DNA of 64,000 bases. Source: Athripsodes cinereus. Its lineage: Eukaryota > Arthropoda > Insecta > Trichoptera > Leptoceridae. This document shows positions 44,886-55,195 of this stretch, in pieces. The notes below the pieces were generated by a model. It worked only from the letters and a program-made list of their open reading frames with translations, was not told where the DNA came from and ran no database searches. Each line of letters opens with the position of its first letter. Positions within the stretch are counted from its first letter, which is position 1. The position numbers were made by a program, and so were the translations under genes. The stretch is from positions 8,866,001 through 8,930,000 of the forward strand of contig OX388322.1 of NCBI GenBank assembly GCA_947579605.1, in the 5' to 3' direction.

Positions 44886-44937
44886 ATTAATTTATTATAT
44901 GCAGTGAAAAATATCATATATTTTCATATTCTCTATA

Positions 44938-46033
44938 TATAATGAGTTACAATCCATTGGATTGGTCTGCAACGAGTTTTGACTTATTTCTCCACTCCTC
45001 CCTATTCTCAGCCAGTCTCTTCAACTCCATATATGAGCCACAGCTCATGTCCCTCTTCAGTTGGTCCATATAGGCGTCTCTCGGTCGACCTCTGCCATTT
45101 GTGCCTTCGGTCCTGCCCTCTGCGATTGCGATGAGCAGTCCTGGGTGCCTGATGTTGTGGCCAATCCAATTAGCTCGTTGTTGGCAGATTCTTTTGAGGA
45201 GTTGCCTTTTTTCGCCAACCCTGGTTAACACTTCTTCGTTTTCGACGTGTTCCGACCAATGAATCTTCAGCATGCGTCTATAACACCACATTTCAAATGC
45301 CGCTAACCGTCCGCTTTCCCTCTTACTGATGGTCCACGTCTCGCATCCATATAGCAGAATGCTCCACACAAAGGCTTTAGTGAGATTCTTCCTCACGCTT
45401 AGATCAATATTAGGGGATTCTAATATTTTGGATTTTTTGTTAAAGGCAATTCGTGCCTGGTTTATTCTGCTCACAATTTCTGATTTGGAGCGTCCGTCCT
45501 GGTTTATTCTGCTGCCCAAGTACACGAATTCTCTTACTTGTTTGATGCTCACTCCATTTATGGCAATGTTCGCAGTCGCTTCCTCCCTTCCAACGACCAT
45601 ACATTTTGTTTTATCTTTATTTATTTTCATGTTGTACTTTGACAACAGTATACTTTCCATTTTTCCTAAGGCTTCGTTCAGCTCCATCTCGGAGTCTGCG
45701 AGCAATGCTATGTCGTCAGCATATCTAATCATGTCAACCTTTTTCCCATTTATTTTTACTCCTGTCCAATTCTTCATTTCTTCTCTGAGTTCATCAATAG
45801 CTTGCTGTATATAGCAGTTAAAGAGTGCTGGCGACATTGAGCATCCCTGTCTTACACCTTGTTCTACTCTCGCTTCTGCGCAGCTCTCTCCGCTTTTAAT
45901 TACAGCCATTTCATTCTTGTATAGGCTCCAGATTGCTCTTCTGTCCTTATAGCTCATTCCTATCTGGTTTAGAGTCTTAAAAAGTTGTTCCCATTCTACT
46001 TTATCGAATGCTTTTTCTACTTTATCGAATGCT
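44938..46033 (-). mobile_element. 5'-truncated LINE with RT C-terminal half
   Basis: The frame is open from the truncation point at 46033 to the stop at 44947. It starts inside RT motif A (KAFDKVEW, D at the FxxD position). It then shows the QGVRQGCSMSPALFN block, the catalytic IRYADDIALLA, the thumb-side FVYLGSRIN, YGCETWTISKRE, and the C-terminal NGRGRPRDAYMDQL. The EEP endonuclease and RT fingers are missing. The insertion is flanked by TATTCTCTATA at 44927-44937 and 46034-46044, an 11-bp target duplication. The 5' end carries a short tandem duplication (GCATTCGATAAAGTAGAA twice). RTE/CR1-like by motif order; a recent insertion. The antisense 161-codon frame is a shadow. Confidence 0.92.
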
Positions 46034-46054
46034 TATTCTCTATAAAAAGCAATA

Positions 46055-46160
46055 TATCTGAGTCCCAAAGGTGGAGTAGGTCGGCAGACGGTAGAATCGA
46101 ACCTGGGATCTCAAGATTGTAAGTCCGAGATTCCATCGTCCGGCTAACAACCACCACAAA
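46055..46160 (-). repeat. tRNA-like SINE (SINE-T2)
   Basis: On the minus strand GGTGGTTGTTAGCCGGACGA, TGGAATCTCGGACTTACAAT and CCAGGTTCGATTCTACCG form a tRNA-like head with a B box (GGTTCGATTCT) and a weaker A box (TAGCCGGACGA). A short body follows (CTCCACCTTTGGGACTCAG). Distinct in sequence from SINE-T1. Possibly a tRNA pseudogene instead. Confidence 0.65.
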
Positions 46161-47544
46161 TCAGTTTAGTATGTTTCCTATAATGTGTATATTTTAAAAG
46201 GATTTTATTCTCTGAACCAAAATGTCATATTTCATCTCGTATAATATATAAAACGTGAACATACATCGCTTGCCAATAGCAATAACTTACAATGAACACC
46301 AATATTTCATTATTTTCACGACAATACATAATATAGTTTGAGATTAAATTTAATGACGTTCAATAAATTGAGAGAAATACGAGTATAATATGGTTTTAGA
46401 GAAATAATTCTGCTGCAATTTGATGCATTTATTTTATGTCGTTATAAGCCGATATTGGCTGACTGCCAGTTAGGTACTACTAGAGGAAGAAGACTTTAGA
46501 AGCCTGCAAATATTGCAATTGAAGACAATTTTGCAAAAGAAGCATTTTTCCCGAGCTTAATTGATTCTTTCTCCAACTTCAGTATTAATAACGTTTCTAT
46601 TTTATTTATGAAAAGACTGAGTTAATTAACTATGGTTAATAGTAAATTGATACCTACCAAATTCTTTATAAAAAATGTTTCTCTCTTTATACTTAAGTTT
46701 TTTAAGCGCAGTGAAAATTTTTGTGTCACATTTTGTATCTGCCGAAGAACATTCTATGCATATTTTTCAAACAGATGCCAAAATATTACGATAAAATTAT
46801 TTACCCAAGAATTTGTTTAGCTACTTATTACAAATCCTTGAAAATTATTCATTTCAATACTTGACCATCTAAAGTCAGTTTCAGGTACATTTTTAATATT
46901 ACTTTTTTATAGCATTTTTTTTTAATATTGTTTGAAGGAAATAAGAAAACGTTAATTATATTTTACAATGAACAACAGGTAGGTCTGTACCTATTCTTCT
47001 CAAGAAAATCTTTACATTATAATAATATTATTTCTATTTTCGTAAAACATTTTTCTAATAGTATAAATTTGGATGCCATTATAATAAGAATAAAGCCTTT
47101 TGTGCCAAAAGTTCGTTTCTGTCCATATTAATTTTCATTCACCTTCTGTGTCTGTTAAAGATATCCTCCCTTCACCACCTGTCGTTCTTCTCTTTTCTCC
47201 CGGACCTATCAGCTAAGAGCTGGGATGGTCTGTGAGTGCTGGAGGTGAGTAGCGGAAAATGAATAATGTCTTCGGTACAAGTGAAATATCCGAGGTAAAT
47301 GAATGCTGAACAAAACAGCTCGTGAATAATTTACTCAAATCAAATACACTTTAAAAATGCCAGCACGTTTATGTCCAATCGAATAATAAATAGTATTATA
47401 ATTAAACATTTCCTTGCTTTATGAATATTATTATTCGTTTCAAGGTATTCCGAACAATAAGGAAATTCATTTCTAATTGGTCAAACTATAAGCTTTCTAT
47501 CGAGTCTTTTCACTTTCGAGAATAGATCTCCTAGTCACTTCCAC
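46161..47544. other. AT-rich stretch with one G/C-richer patch
   Basis: The patch at 47160-47250 (CACCACCTGTCGTTC, CTCCCGGACCTATCAGC, GTGCTGGAGGTGAG) stands out in composition but shows no recognisable coding or repeat. Confidence 0.4.
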
Positions 47545-47735
47545 AAGTTTTTGGATGTCCTGAAATAACAAAGTATTCGTAAAATATCATACATAAAAAT
47601 TTAACATCTTCGATTAAGTTATGTAGTATAACACCCATTCATTTTATTAAGGCCACGAAAATGAGGATCCTTATGTTTATTAATATCAATCTTATATGGC
47701 TTTCTGGGAAATCTCTTCATGGTATACCTATATAT
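47545..47735 (+). repeat. Degraded S-element
   Basis: AAGTTTTTGGATGTCCTG, ACATCTTCGATTAAGTTATG, ACACCCATTCATTTTATTAA and GGGAAATCTCTTCATGGTAT are in family order, at low identity. Confidence 0.45.
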
Positions 47736-48297
47736 TATATGGATAGTGACAAAAAATGTTGTAAACAATTTTTTACACTTTGCTTGATAGCATAATTTGT
47801 ATGTATTTCATGTTTTTTTTTTTTTTTTTTAATATATTTCGTTTTTATATTCACATGCATGGAGATTTAAGAATAAATATGCTATTGAACATAGGTAATG
47901 CTTATGTTGAGATTTTCTCTTCGCTGAATTAAAACAGCTTTTGAATATTTGCCAAACAGAAATAGAAAAATTGAAAATCGAGTCGAACAAGCGCTGTTAT
48001 ATTGAAATGGAATAAAAGTTGGTATAATATTTTTCTCAGTATCGACAAAATTGGAAATATTATTTTCAAACGTAATAAACTAAATCTTCAGTTAATAATG
48101 GAGGCTTAAATATTTGACTTTGTGGGTTTATTTAATGTATTTATTCCATAATATTTATTGATAGATTTCTGGGCTGAATTTTGTAAAAAGATACCTAAGA
48201 GATTTTTTCTCGTGTTCTGAAATAATATGCCAATTATACATAAAAATAATAAACCAAATAAAGGCTAACATTCGCTCAAACTTATAATAAAGAAAAC
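47736..48297. other. AT-rich stretch with a long T-run
   Basis: A run of about 20 T at 47812-47831 could be the poly(A) of a minus-strand retroelement, but no element is recognisable beside it. Confidence 0.4.
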
Positions 48298-48560
48298 TCC
48301 TGCTCGGGGAAAAAAACGGGGTGCTCCTATCCCAGTTATTTAGTGTCCTAGTAAAAGGTAGGTGTTCGATAAAAATAAGACATTTTACACCTTAAATTCA
48401 GTGACGAGGTTTGCCACCCATCCTGAATGTCTTGATTTCATATTGGCACGGAAAGGGCAGCTTGCATGTTTGTTATATGCAGCTAGATCTGCTGGCTACC
48501 CCACTCGTGGGATATGCCGTGATGGTATTACTATACTACTGTAGATAGTAGTATAAAGAA
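48298..48560 (+). repeat. S-element, full length
   Basis: GTGCTCCTATCCCAGTTATT, AGGTTTGCCACCCATCCTGA, TGGCACGGAAAGGGCAGCTT, TCTGCTGGCTACCCCACTCG and GGGATATGCCGTGATGGTAT, then a TACTATACTACTGTAG tail. A good plus-sense copy. Confidence 0.88.
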
Positions 48561-48669
48561 AACACAACCTACAACAACTAGAAATACTATTTATCTTTAT
48601 TTCAATAAAAATTATAATTGATTCAAATAGCGATGTTTCTATAAGGTTTCTAAAGTTCTGAGTACTCCT

Positions 48670-48847
48670 TTTTTAAAAAAAAAAAAATATATCTGGGTTT
48701 TGTTATAAACCCAAATACAACCTTATATACCTTTCACAGTAAGCTAAAAGCTTGTGTCGTGAAAGGGGAGTTTGCCGGCACCTGGGATCGAACCCAGGAC
48801 CTCATGTTCATAAGGCCGAGACTCTACCTCCAGGCTACCGACGAACT
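48670..48847 (-). repeat. tRNA-derived SINE (SINE-T1) with target duplication
   Basis: A full-length minus copy: A-tail complement, TATATCTGGGTTTTGTTATA, ACCTTTCACAGTAAGCTAAA, GTCGTGAAAGGGGAGTTTGC, B box complement GGGATCGAACCC, and CTACCGACGA. ACTCCTTTTT occurs at 48664-48673 and again at 48845-48854, a likely 9-10-bp target duplication (one or two bases may belong to the element). Confidence 0.92.
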
Positions 48848-49104
48848 CCTTTTTCATGTTCATCGTTTCTTTTTTTAGTTAGTAGTTCGTCAGCGAGTTT
48901 ATTCAAACCATGGATCTCTCAATAGAAACTCCCAAATTATCTCATGCTGCCGAACACCTTCATGACAAAGAATTAAGAGCAGTGGGTATATTGGAATGGT
49001 ACAGATTTATTTTATTTTTGTAAATTCTCGAGGAAAATTAAAGAACGAAAAAATCCTTCAACAAAATTAACAAAATATTACTTGCTTACTTACAGCTAAC
49101 CTTC

Positions 49105-49180
49105 TTCTCTCCACTGCTGGATATAAGCCTCTTCAAAACTTTTCCACACTTTACCATCTCGAGCAACACAATACTATTGT
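49105..49180 (-). mobile_element. LINE extreme C-terminus scrap
   Basis: On the minus strand ARDGKVWKSFEEAYIQQWRE then stops. This is the usual last segment (ARDR..W...EAYVQQW) of a common LINE protein family. No upstream domain. Confidence 0.5.
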
Positions 49181-49557
49181 TTTCTCATAATCTGGACAAT
49201 ATCGTCAGCAAAATATTATGATTCAAAAATCATCAGTTGAAAGAAACATTGATAAAATACTCGTTTTACTAGACTACTATAATTTACATGCACGGCTATT
49301 GATCGTATTACATTGAATAGATACATACTTAATAAGTAGTACAAAGCCATCTATACGCACTTCAAAAGATAGTCTATTCTACACGGAGATAGTTAGTGGG
49401 TGAAACTAATTGGGGAGCCGTGAAGTTATAAAAATATACTTTCATATAAAAATAATCGATTCCCTTTCATGATTCTCAAGCATGATAATGAATTAAAACC
49501 CACTGTTTTGTAAAAAGAATATACGACCGCATTTCGAAAAAAATGTTTAACTGAATC
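49181..49557. other. AT-rich stretch, nothing recognised
   Basis: No signal. Confidence 0.45.
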
Positions 49558-49690
49558 TCGTATTAGACATTTAACATCTTCGATTCAACGTTGAGATATG
49601 CCAATCATCTGGAATGCCTTAATTTTTATTGGTACGTTGGTTTTTTACATGCACTTAGTTCGCTGGCTACGCCACTTGTGGATATTATAT
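49558..49690 (+). repeat. S-element 3' half
   Basis: ACATCTTCGATTCAACGTTG, ATATGCCAATCATCTGGAAT, GTTCGCTGGCTACGCCACTT and GTGGATATTATA in order; moderately diverged. Confidence 0.6.
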
Positions 49691-50386
49691 AATACGTATT
49701 ATTGAATATAAATTTATTGAAATAAGATGAAAAACATTTTAACCTGTTTTTGAATAAATGTTTCTGATTGCAACCTTATACGTGACGAACATTTTGATTT
49801 CAGTCAACCCAAACAAAGTACACATTTTATGATTTTGAAATTTATTAAGAGAGTGCGCACTGCCGCCGATTCAACGCTCCTTATGAGGAACCGCCGCTGA
49901 CCCTACATATTGAATAGGTAGTTCGGTACAAGTCAATACCCGCTTCAAACATTATTAGCAATATCCTACAAACTGATAGTACCTACTACAGAACAACAGG
50001 CTGCTGTCAGCCATTATATAGCTAGTAAATGTAATAGGTAGGTACCTATCTATACTACTTGACCTATCTCATCTCATCCTTTTCCGAATTCTAATAGACT
50101 TCACCATACATACATCAGCAGTAGCGGGAATAGACGTTTTATATAACTAAATACCTTTAGATGAAAGTTCTTTATTTTACTTACTAGCGCACTTTCAAGA
50201 GCTTTCGCTCTCATCGACAAGCAAAAGTTTAAAATGTTTATATTTTCATTTACGTCCCTCTCCAAACACAAGATACGTTTTAATTGGAGAGTTACACAGT
50301 GAATAATTTATACTTATCAAGTGGCATTAAGAATATTGTTATTATTTCGTATGCAAGCGACCCCTGTGCATAGAGTTAACTAAGAG

Positions 50387-50720
50387 CTATAGCTCTGCGT
50401 CTAAGTTATTAATATATTCGATTGCCCGTGGCGACATTCGATGAATCTCCTCTATACCGCCGGCAAATCTACTCAGGGAACAATCCTCCACAATATGGTT
50501 CATTGTTTCAATTTGACCACATGCGCATAGTGGGTGGTCTCTCTTGCCCCATAAGTGGAGAAGATGTCCGCATCTGCCATGGCCAGTTCGGATTCTATTA
50601 ATTCTCGACCACTGCTTCCGTGGCAGGTTAAACCCTGGGAGTTTTTGTGAAGCAACTCGCTGAGGAGGGGTCCACAATCAATGAGATGTGGCGTAGTGAA
50701 TGGAATACGCAAAATCCTGA
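50387..50720 (-). mobile_element. LINE C-terminal Cys-rich tail, open frame
   Basis: The minus strand encodes GFNLPRKQWSRINRIRTGHG, RCGHLLHLWGKRDHPLCACG, QIETMNHIVEDCSLSRFAGG and EYINNLDAEL before a stop. RxQW..INR.RTGHGRC...W...C.CG...T..H...(D/E)C is the typical C-terminal knuckle of R1/Jockey-type LINE proteins. The frame is open for 96 codons; RT is absent. Further upstream the frame is broken. Confidence 0.75.
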
Positions 50721-51084
50721 CGTAAGACATCTTATAACAGATCCGACACAAAGACAAAGAATATTGTATTTAGGTATTATAAGAGTTTTGGGTATTATAT
50801 AAGGTATTATTTCATTAAATAAATTTCATTAAAACAATGTCTCTGTTATTTCACAGCATTTTGTATTTGGAAATTAATTTTATTTTACAGATTCAAAAAA
50901 TGAATTTAAATAAATATAAATTTACTGAAATAAGACGAAAAATAATTTATACCAGTTTCTGAATAAAGTTTCTAATCGCAACCTTCTGTGAGTCAAATAT
51001 TTTGATTTCTGCTAATCCAAACAAAGTACCTACACATTTTCTGATTCTGATTTTTATTGAATTTATAAAGAGAGTGCGCTACCG

Positions 51085-51230
51085 TACTCAGCGATGAGGT
51101 TTGCCACCCATCCTGAATGTCTTGAATTTATATTGGCACGGAGAAGACAGCTTGCATTTTTTATATGCAGCTAGTCTGCTGGCTACCCCACTTGTGGGAT
51201 ATGCCGTGATGGTATAGTTGTAGTAGTAGA
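51085..51230 (+). repeat. S-element 3' part with clear target duplication
   Basis: Bounded by GCGCTACCG at 51076-51084 and 51231-51239. It contains AGCGATGAGGTTTGCCACCC, CTGAATGTCTTGAATTTATA, GCTGGCTACCCCACTTGTGG and GATATGCCGTGATGGTATAG, with a (TAG)n tail. The duplication defines the 3' boundary after the (TAG)n tail. It is 5'-truncated, at 146 bp. Confidence 0.88.
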
Positions 51231-51275
51231 GCGCTACCGCTGATTCTACGCTTCTAATGATTCATAATACATTTT

Positions 51276-51582
51276 TGTTTTATGGATTTTAATTTCTTTC
51301 TTCCAGCATGCGATGTATTATTTCTTTAGGTGTACCATGCGCCACTGGGTTACATCCCCTTCTAGTTTTCACTATCTCTATTACGGTTCTGGTCACTATT
51401 ATATTACAACACCAATGACGCATTATTATTGTAACTTTATATTTTCATTTTGATATTCAACCATGACGATTTGCTTTTTCACGAAAGAAAGAAATAAATT
51501 ATTTTGCGATGTAATATGATTTATGATGTATGAGACAAAATATGAGACATTTATTTTGGCAAATAGATTTCGACAAATCTCA
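51276..51582. other. AT-rich stretch, nothing recognised
   Basis: No signal. Confidence 0.45.
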
Positions 51583-51775
51583 AGGAGAGGGTGTGAGGAA
51601 GCGTTGACGTCCGAGAACCACGTGAATCAAATTCTCAAGGACGGCCGTAGATAAGAGAAATCGACTTGCGTGTATGAAAAATTGTATGAATGAAGCGGAA
51701 GAGCTTTCCTTATATTTCTATTGCGTCTTGTTCCCTCTACCTATCGGAAGGCAAAGTATAGTACAATATTTTGAC
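51583..51775 (+). mobile_element. LINE-B 3' end, degraded
   Basis: GGGTGTGAGGAAGCGTTGAC, GTCCGAGAACCACGTG, ATTCTCAAGGACGGCCG, GCGTGTATGAAAAATTGTAT and a TAGTACAATA end align with LINE-B at 36.5-36.77 kb. Deletions and substitutions destroy the frame. Confidence 0.65.
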
Positions 51776-52065
51776 AAAACGATGCCAATAATATCGACAC
51801 AGTACTTTGGCACAGGACTTTGAACCACTCTATACTGCATTGTCTATGTTCAATGATTGGTGTGATTTATCTATGTATTGTCATATTTCTCTTCTTCCAT
51901 GATGTTCCAATAAAGCAGTCGTGTATTTAAATCGCTCCGATATTTTTAATTGTACCAACCCAGAGGATTTAACAGCCAAGATACACACATACCTAAATAT
52001 ATTATTGACTTTATCTTTTGGAAGGTAAAAAACTTATAATAACCATTATTTAATATTATTTTTAA

Positions 52066-52505
52066 AAATGTTAAACTAAACACTGTTTAATTTTCACGTA
52101 TGATTATTTAGTCAATTAAGAGTTTGTCGGTAGCCTGGAGGTAGAGTCTCGGCCTCGTGAACAAGGGGTCCGTCGTTCGATACCAGGTGCCGGCAAACTC
52201 CCCTTTCACGACACAAGCTTTTAGTAGCTTACTGTGAAAGGTGTATAAGGTTGTATTTGGGTTTATAACAAACAAAACCCAGATATATCTTTAATAAAAA
52301 AAAAAAAATGACTAAATTCTAATTTCCGAGCGCTTTCGCCTTGCGACATCTTCAGGACAAGAGTTCTTAAAACTCTTTTAAGTGACTCTTGCCCTGAAGA
52401 TGTCGCAAGGCGAAAGCGCTCGGCAATTAGAATTTAGTCATTATTAATTGACTAAATAATCATACGTGAAAATTAAACAGTGTTTAGTTTAACATTTTTA
52501 AAACT
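52066..52505. mobile_element. Foldback element interrupted by a SINE
   Basis: The outer arms (AATGTTAAACTAAACACTG...CGTATGATTATTTAGTCAAT at the left, complement at 52448-52505) and the inner arms (ACTAAATTCTAATTTCCGAG, CGCTTTCGCCTTGCGACATC, TTCAGGACAAGAGT; complement at 52385-52440) form one hairpin of about 250 bases once SINE-T1 (52120-52308) is set aside. The arms differ at only a few positions. CTGAAGATGTCGCAAGGCGA marks the inner arm. No coding. Confidence 0.85.
52120..52308 (+). repeat. tRNA-derived SINE (SINE-T1) nested in a foldback
   Basis: Head GTCGGTAGCCTGGAGGTAGA, B box GTTCGATACC, body TTTCACGACACAAGCTTTTA and GTATAAGGTTGTATTTGGG, A-rich end AAAAAAAAAAAA. The insertion lies between GTCAATTAA and TGACTAAATT of the left foldback arm, so it is younger than the foldback. 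Confidence 0.9.
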
Positions 52506-53182
52506 CATATTAAAATGAATTTTCACAACGTTAACGCACCTACTTTAAATTTAACCATTATTTATTTACTTATAAGCTGACATTATTTTTTTTTCTTTTA
52601 ATTGATATTTTTAAAGTGAGCGAGAATCTTATTACAGACAATATTCTAATAATTCTATTCTTCCGCCTGTCCACTGTCAGAGAAAAACCTCTTTAATTAA
52701 ACAAAAATTATTTTTGTTTTGTAAATACTCATTTGTTTTCAGCATTACATGGATATGGTTAAGACATTGCACATTGCAAATATTTTTTAACTTTCATTAA
52801 AAAGCTTATCGTTAATACGTTAGGTAGTTATATTTCCTCTTCTCATCGTACATCCTGTAAATTATAACAGTGTTTGAATGTACATACAATATTGGTTTCC
52901 TGCATCTCTGAATTTCTATTAAGATATTTCACAAATTTCAGCCAAGTTAATATTGATAATTGTTAGAGATTTGTACTTGCAAACAAAGTTTATGATATTT
53001 TCTCTCTCTGTTGCAAGCAGAGAATTGCATTCAAGTAAAAATTGCATTAAACGGTAGGTATCTTAAATTTTCCCAAACCAACCGACTAAATTCTGTCTTT
53101 AATTTAAACATCACAGCATAAATTTACGTATTCCATACTATCTTCATATGTTGGCAAGTATTATCAGATGTTACTTGCTTAC
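52506..53182. other. AT-rich stretch, nothing recognised
   Basis: No signal. Confidence 0.5.
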
Positions 53183-53290
53183 TTATTTCCGATGGACGAA
53201 CAGCCCTTTTAGGGCCTTGTCTTCTACAATAATAGGTCTCAAAACCTTTTTATCTTGCGCAGTGGATTGCCAATCGTATATAGCTTATTA
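53183..53290 (-). mobile_element. LINE extreme C-terminus scrap
   Basis: On the minus strand AQDKKVLRPIIVEDKALKGL then FVHRK and a stop. This resembles the AQDR..W..(I)..AK...GL ending of LINE proteins. Short and diverged. Confidence 0.45.
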
Positions 53291-53334
53291 TAATAATTTT
53301 GAATATTGGTAACAAAATATAACAAATGATAACA

Positions 53335-53590
53335 ATTTTTGTTCCGTGGAGTTCCAAGCAAAGAATGCATCTACCACTCTTTTTCGTAAGTTTTGAAGTT
53401 TTCTCTAGAAGGCGTGCAATTCACAAAACATTTGACATCTCCGATTCAGCAGTTATGAATTATGGTATCCATTCTCAATGTCTTATATTTTATAGCACAG
53501 TGAAGACGATCTATGTGTTTATAACGTGGAATTAGTCTGCTGGTTACCCCTCTTGTGGGATATGCCATGACGATATAAATAAATGAGTGA
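53335..53590 (+). repeat. S-element, full length, diverged
   Basis: GTTCCGTGGAGTTCC (5' end), CTACCACTCTTTTTCGTAAG, CATTTGACATCTCCGATTCA, TAGTCTGCTGGTTACCCCTC, TTGTGGGATATGCCATGACG, then an (AATGAGTG)-type tail. Confidence 0.75.
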
Positions 53591-53604
53591 ATGAATAAAA
53601 CAAA

Positions 53605-53920
53605 CGAATTCGGAATATAATTAGTTACAATGCTTTGCCAAAGGATTTAAAAGAAGTTAATAATTTAATTTCGTTCAAAAAAAAACTTAAGAAAAGTGTT
53701 CTGGAGAAAAGAAATTTGTGAAGTGCTAGAGATATAGTGGTATACATTTTATATATATTGGTGAATATCTGTGATTGTTTTAAACCCCTTATACCAGCAT
53801 ATAATTGCTGTCTGGGGTCTTTAAATTAGAAGTCAACAGTGTTATTTATGAATGTGTTATATTTTTACAATGTTAATTTTTTAGAAATAAATAAATAAAA
53901 AAAAAAAAAAAAAAAATTTA
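53605..53920 (+). mobile_element. LINE 3' end with poly(A)
   Basis: The frame YNALPKDLKEVNNLISFKKK, LKKSVLEKRNL, stop matches the usual Jockey/CR1-like ending (YN.LP..LK......FK..L). The 3' UTR has CCCCTTATACCAGCATATAA and GCTGTCTGGGG, and ends AAATAAATAAATAAAA plus about 17 A. 5'-truncated, with a long clean poly(A), so relatively recent. Confidence 0.75.
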
Positions 53921-54631
53921 GCATATACAAGAAATTTATGAACTCTAGCAAACTTCTCTATTTTATATATATCTAAGTCCGAGATAAAAAAGATTCAACA
54001 CTATTTTAGGTAGGTATATTAAAATGAAATTTATGTGATTAAAAATAAAAGACTTTTTAAATTTCGGGTCGCTATGTAATCAACATTTTTTTCTAAAAAT
54101 ATTATTAATATTTTTAATTATTTTTCTGAAAACATTATCAATATTCCGAACACGTGCGGGTGGGTAGTTTATTTTCACCATCTTATTTGGGGTTTTTGAT
54201 AAATAGGCAATTTAGTCTGGCATGGTAGGAGTGACCTGGAACATAAATCAGAGAGTGACATTAATACGCAATGCAGGAATCGGTAAATAAAAATAATGGT
54301 GACATAATCAAACACTAAAATGAGAGAAAGATTGGATTCTCTTACATATTCTTGAATACTTATTTATCACATTAAATCATTTTTCATTTTTCTCTATTTA
54401 AGCAACCAGCGAACTCGCTGAATATGAGATTAGTTCAACAAAATTTGACGTTGTCATCTATAATATTATGTCACTATTTTTTGTCCACAAGGTCTTCAAT
54501 TCCGACGGTCTAGATAAGTCATATTTTAGCAATGATGAGCCTCTCTGTAACAAAAATTGTGGATCGAAATATGATTGACATCCTGACATCCAATTGTGTC
54601 AAATAATTCATAACATAAAAAAAACATATGG
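53921..54631. other. AT-rich stretch, nothing firm
   Basis: AAGCAACCAGCGAACTCGCT near 54402 may be an S-element scrap. Otherwise nothing. Confidence 0.4.
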
Positions 54632-54730
54632 AGTCGGGATATCGTGGAAAGAAGAACTCAATTGGCATAGATACAGTCTGATTCTGAGAAAAGGCTGGTT
54701 TCTCTCGGGAGGAAGCTTTTTTAACTCTTT
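54632..54730 (+). mobile_element. Decayed LINE-A scrap
   Basis: GTCGGGATATCGTGGAAAGA, ACTCAATTGGCATAGATACA and GGCTGGTTTCTCTCGGGAGG follow the LINE-A 3' end in order. Confidence 0.5.
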
Positions 54731-54902
54731 CGCGGAATTACAGAAATCCGTCCGTCATATCATTGCATAAATATATTATTATGATTAATTGTATTCAAAT
54801 GTTTCAAACTTCACTTGCATGAAACTTGTATTATTAATAGAAATATTGTGTACGTAGCTAGAGTTTTTCCTAGTAGGTATATAACGTTTAACATGTTCAA
54901 TT

Positions 54903-55083
54903 TCATCGGTAGCCTGGACTTAGAGTCTCGGCCTCGTGAACAAGGGGTCCATGGTTCGATACCAGGTGCCGGCCAACTCCTCTTTCACGACACAAGCTTT
55001 AGGTAGCTTTCTGTGAAAGGTGAATAAGGTTGTATTTGGGTTTATAACAAAATCCAGATACATCTATTTAAAAAAAAAAAAAT
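54903..55083 (+). repeat. tRNA-derived SINE (SINE-T1)
   Basis: Head ATCGGTAGCCTGGACTTAGA, B box GGTTCGATACC, body CTCCTCTTTCACGACACAAG, GAATAAGGTTGTATTTGGG, end CAGATACATC plus an A-run. Full length with scattered substitutions. Confidence 0.9.
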
Positions 55084-55084
55084 A

Positions 55085-55195
55085 TTCAGAGCAGTGTAAC
55101 CCATTCTAAATGTCTTAGCTTCTACTGGCACGGAGAGAACGTCTTACATATTTATTACTTGTAGGAAATATCGTGATGGTATAAATGAATGAATA
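55085..55195 (+). repeat. S-element 3' part
   Basis: TTCAGAGCAGTGTAACCCAT, TCTAAATGTCTTAGCTTCTA, CTGGCACGGAGAGAACGTCT and ATATCGTGATGGTATAAATG with an (AATG)n tail. The CTGGCTACCCC block is deleted. It directly abuts the A-tail of the SINE-T1. Confidence 0.65.

Larger units (their letters stand above)
49700..51275 (+). repeat. Pair of ~190-bp direct repeats around a LINE tail
   Basis: Copy 1 (49700-49875) and copy 2 (50890-51084, continued at 51240-51275) share AAATTTATTGAAATAAGATG-like, GTTTCTGATTGCAACCTT-like and CAAACAAAGTACACATTTT-like blocks and end in AAGAGAGTGCGC. Both run into a CCGCTGATTC / CCGCCGATTC segment. Copy 2 is interrupted by the S-element at 51085-51230. They are either two copies of an unnamed repeat or a local duplication. 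Confidence 0.65.

Noticed and set aside
45329..45814. 161-codon open frame on the plus strand
   Set aside because: A shadow of the reverse-transcriptase frame on the other strand, which has the YADD motif.
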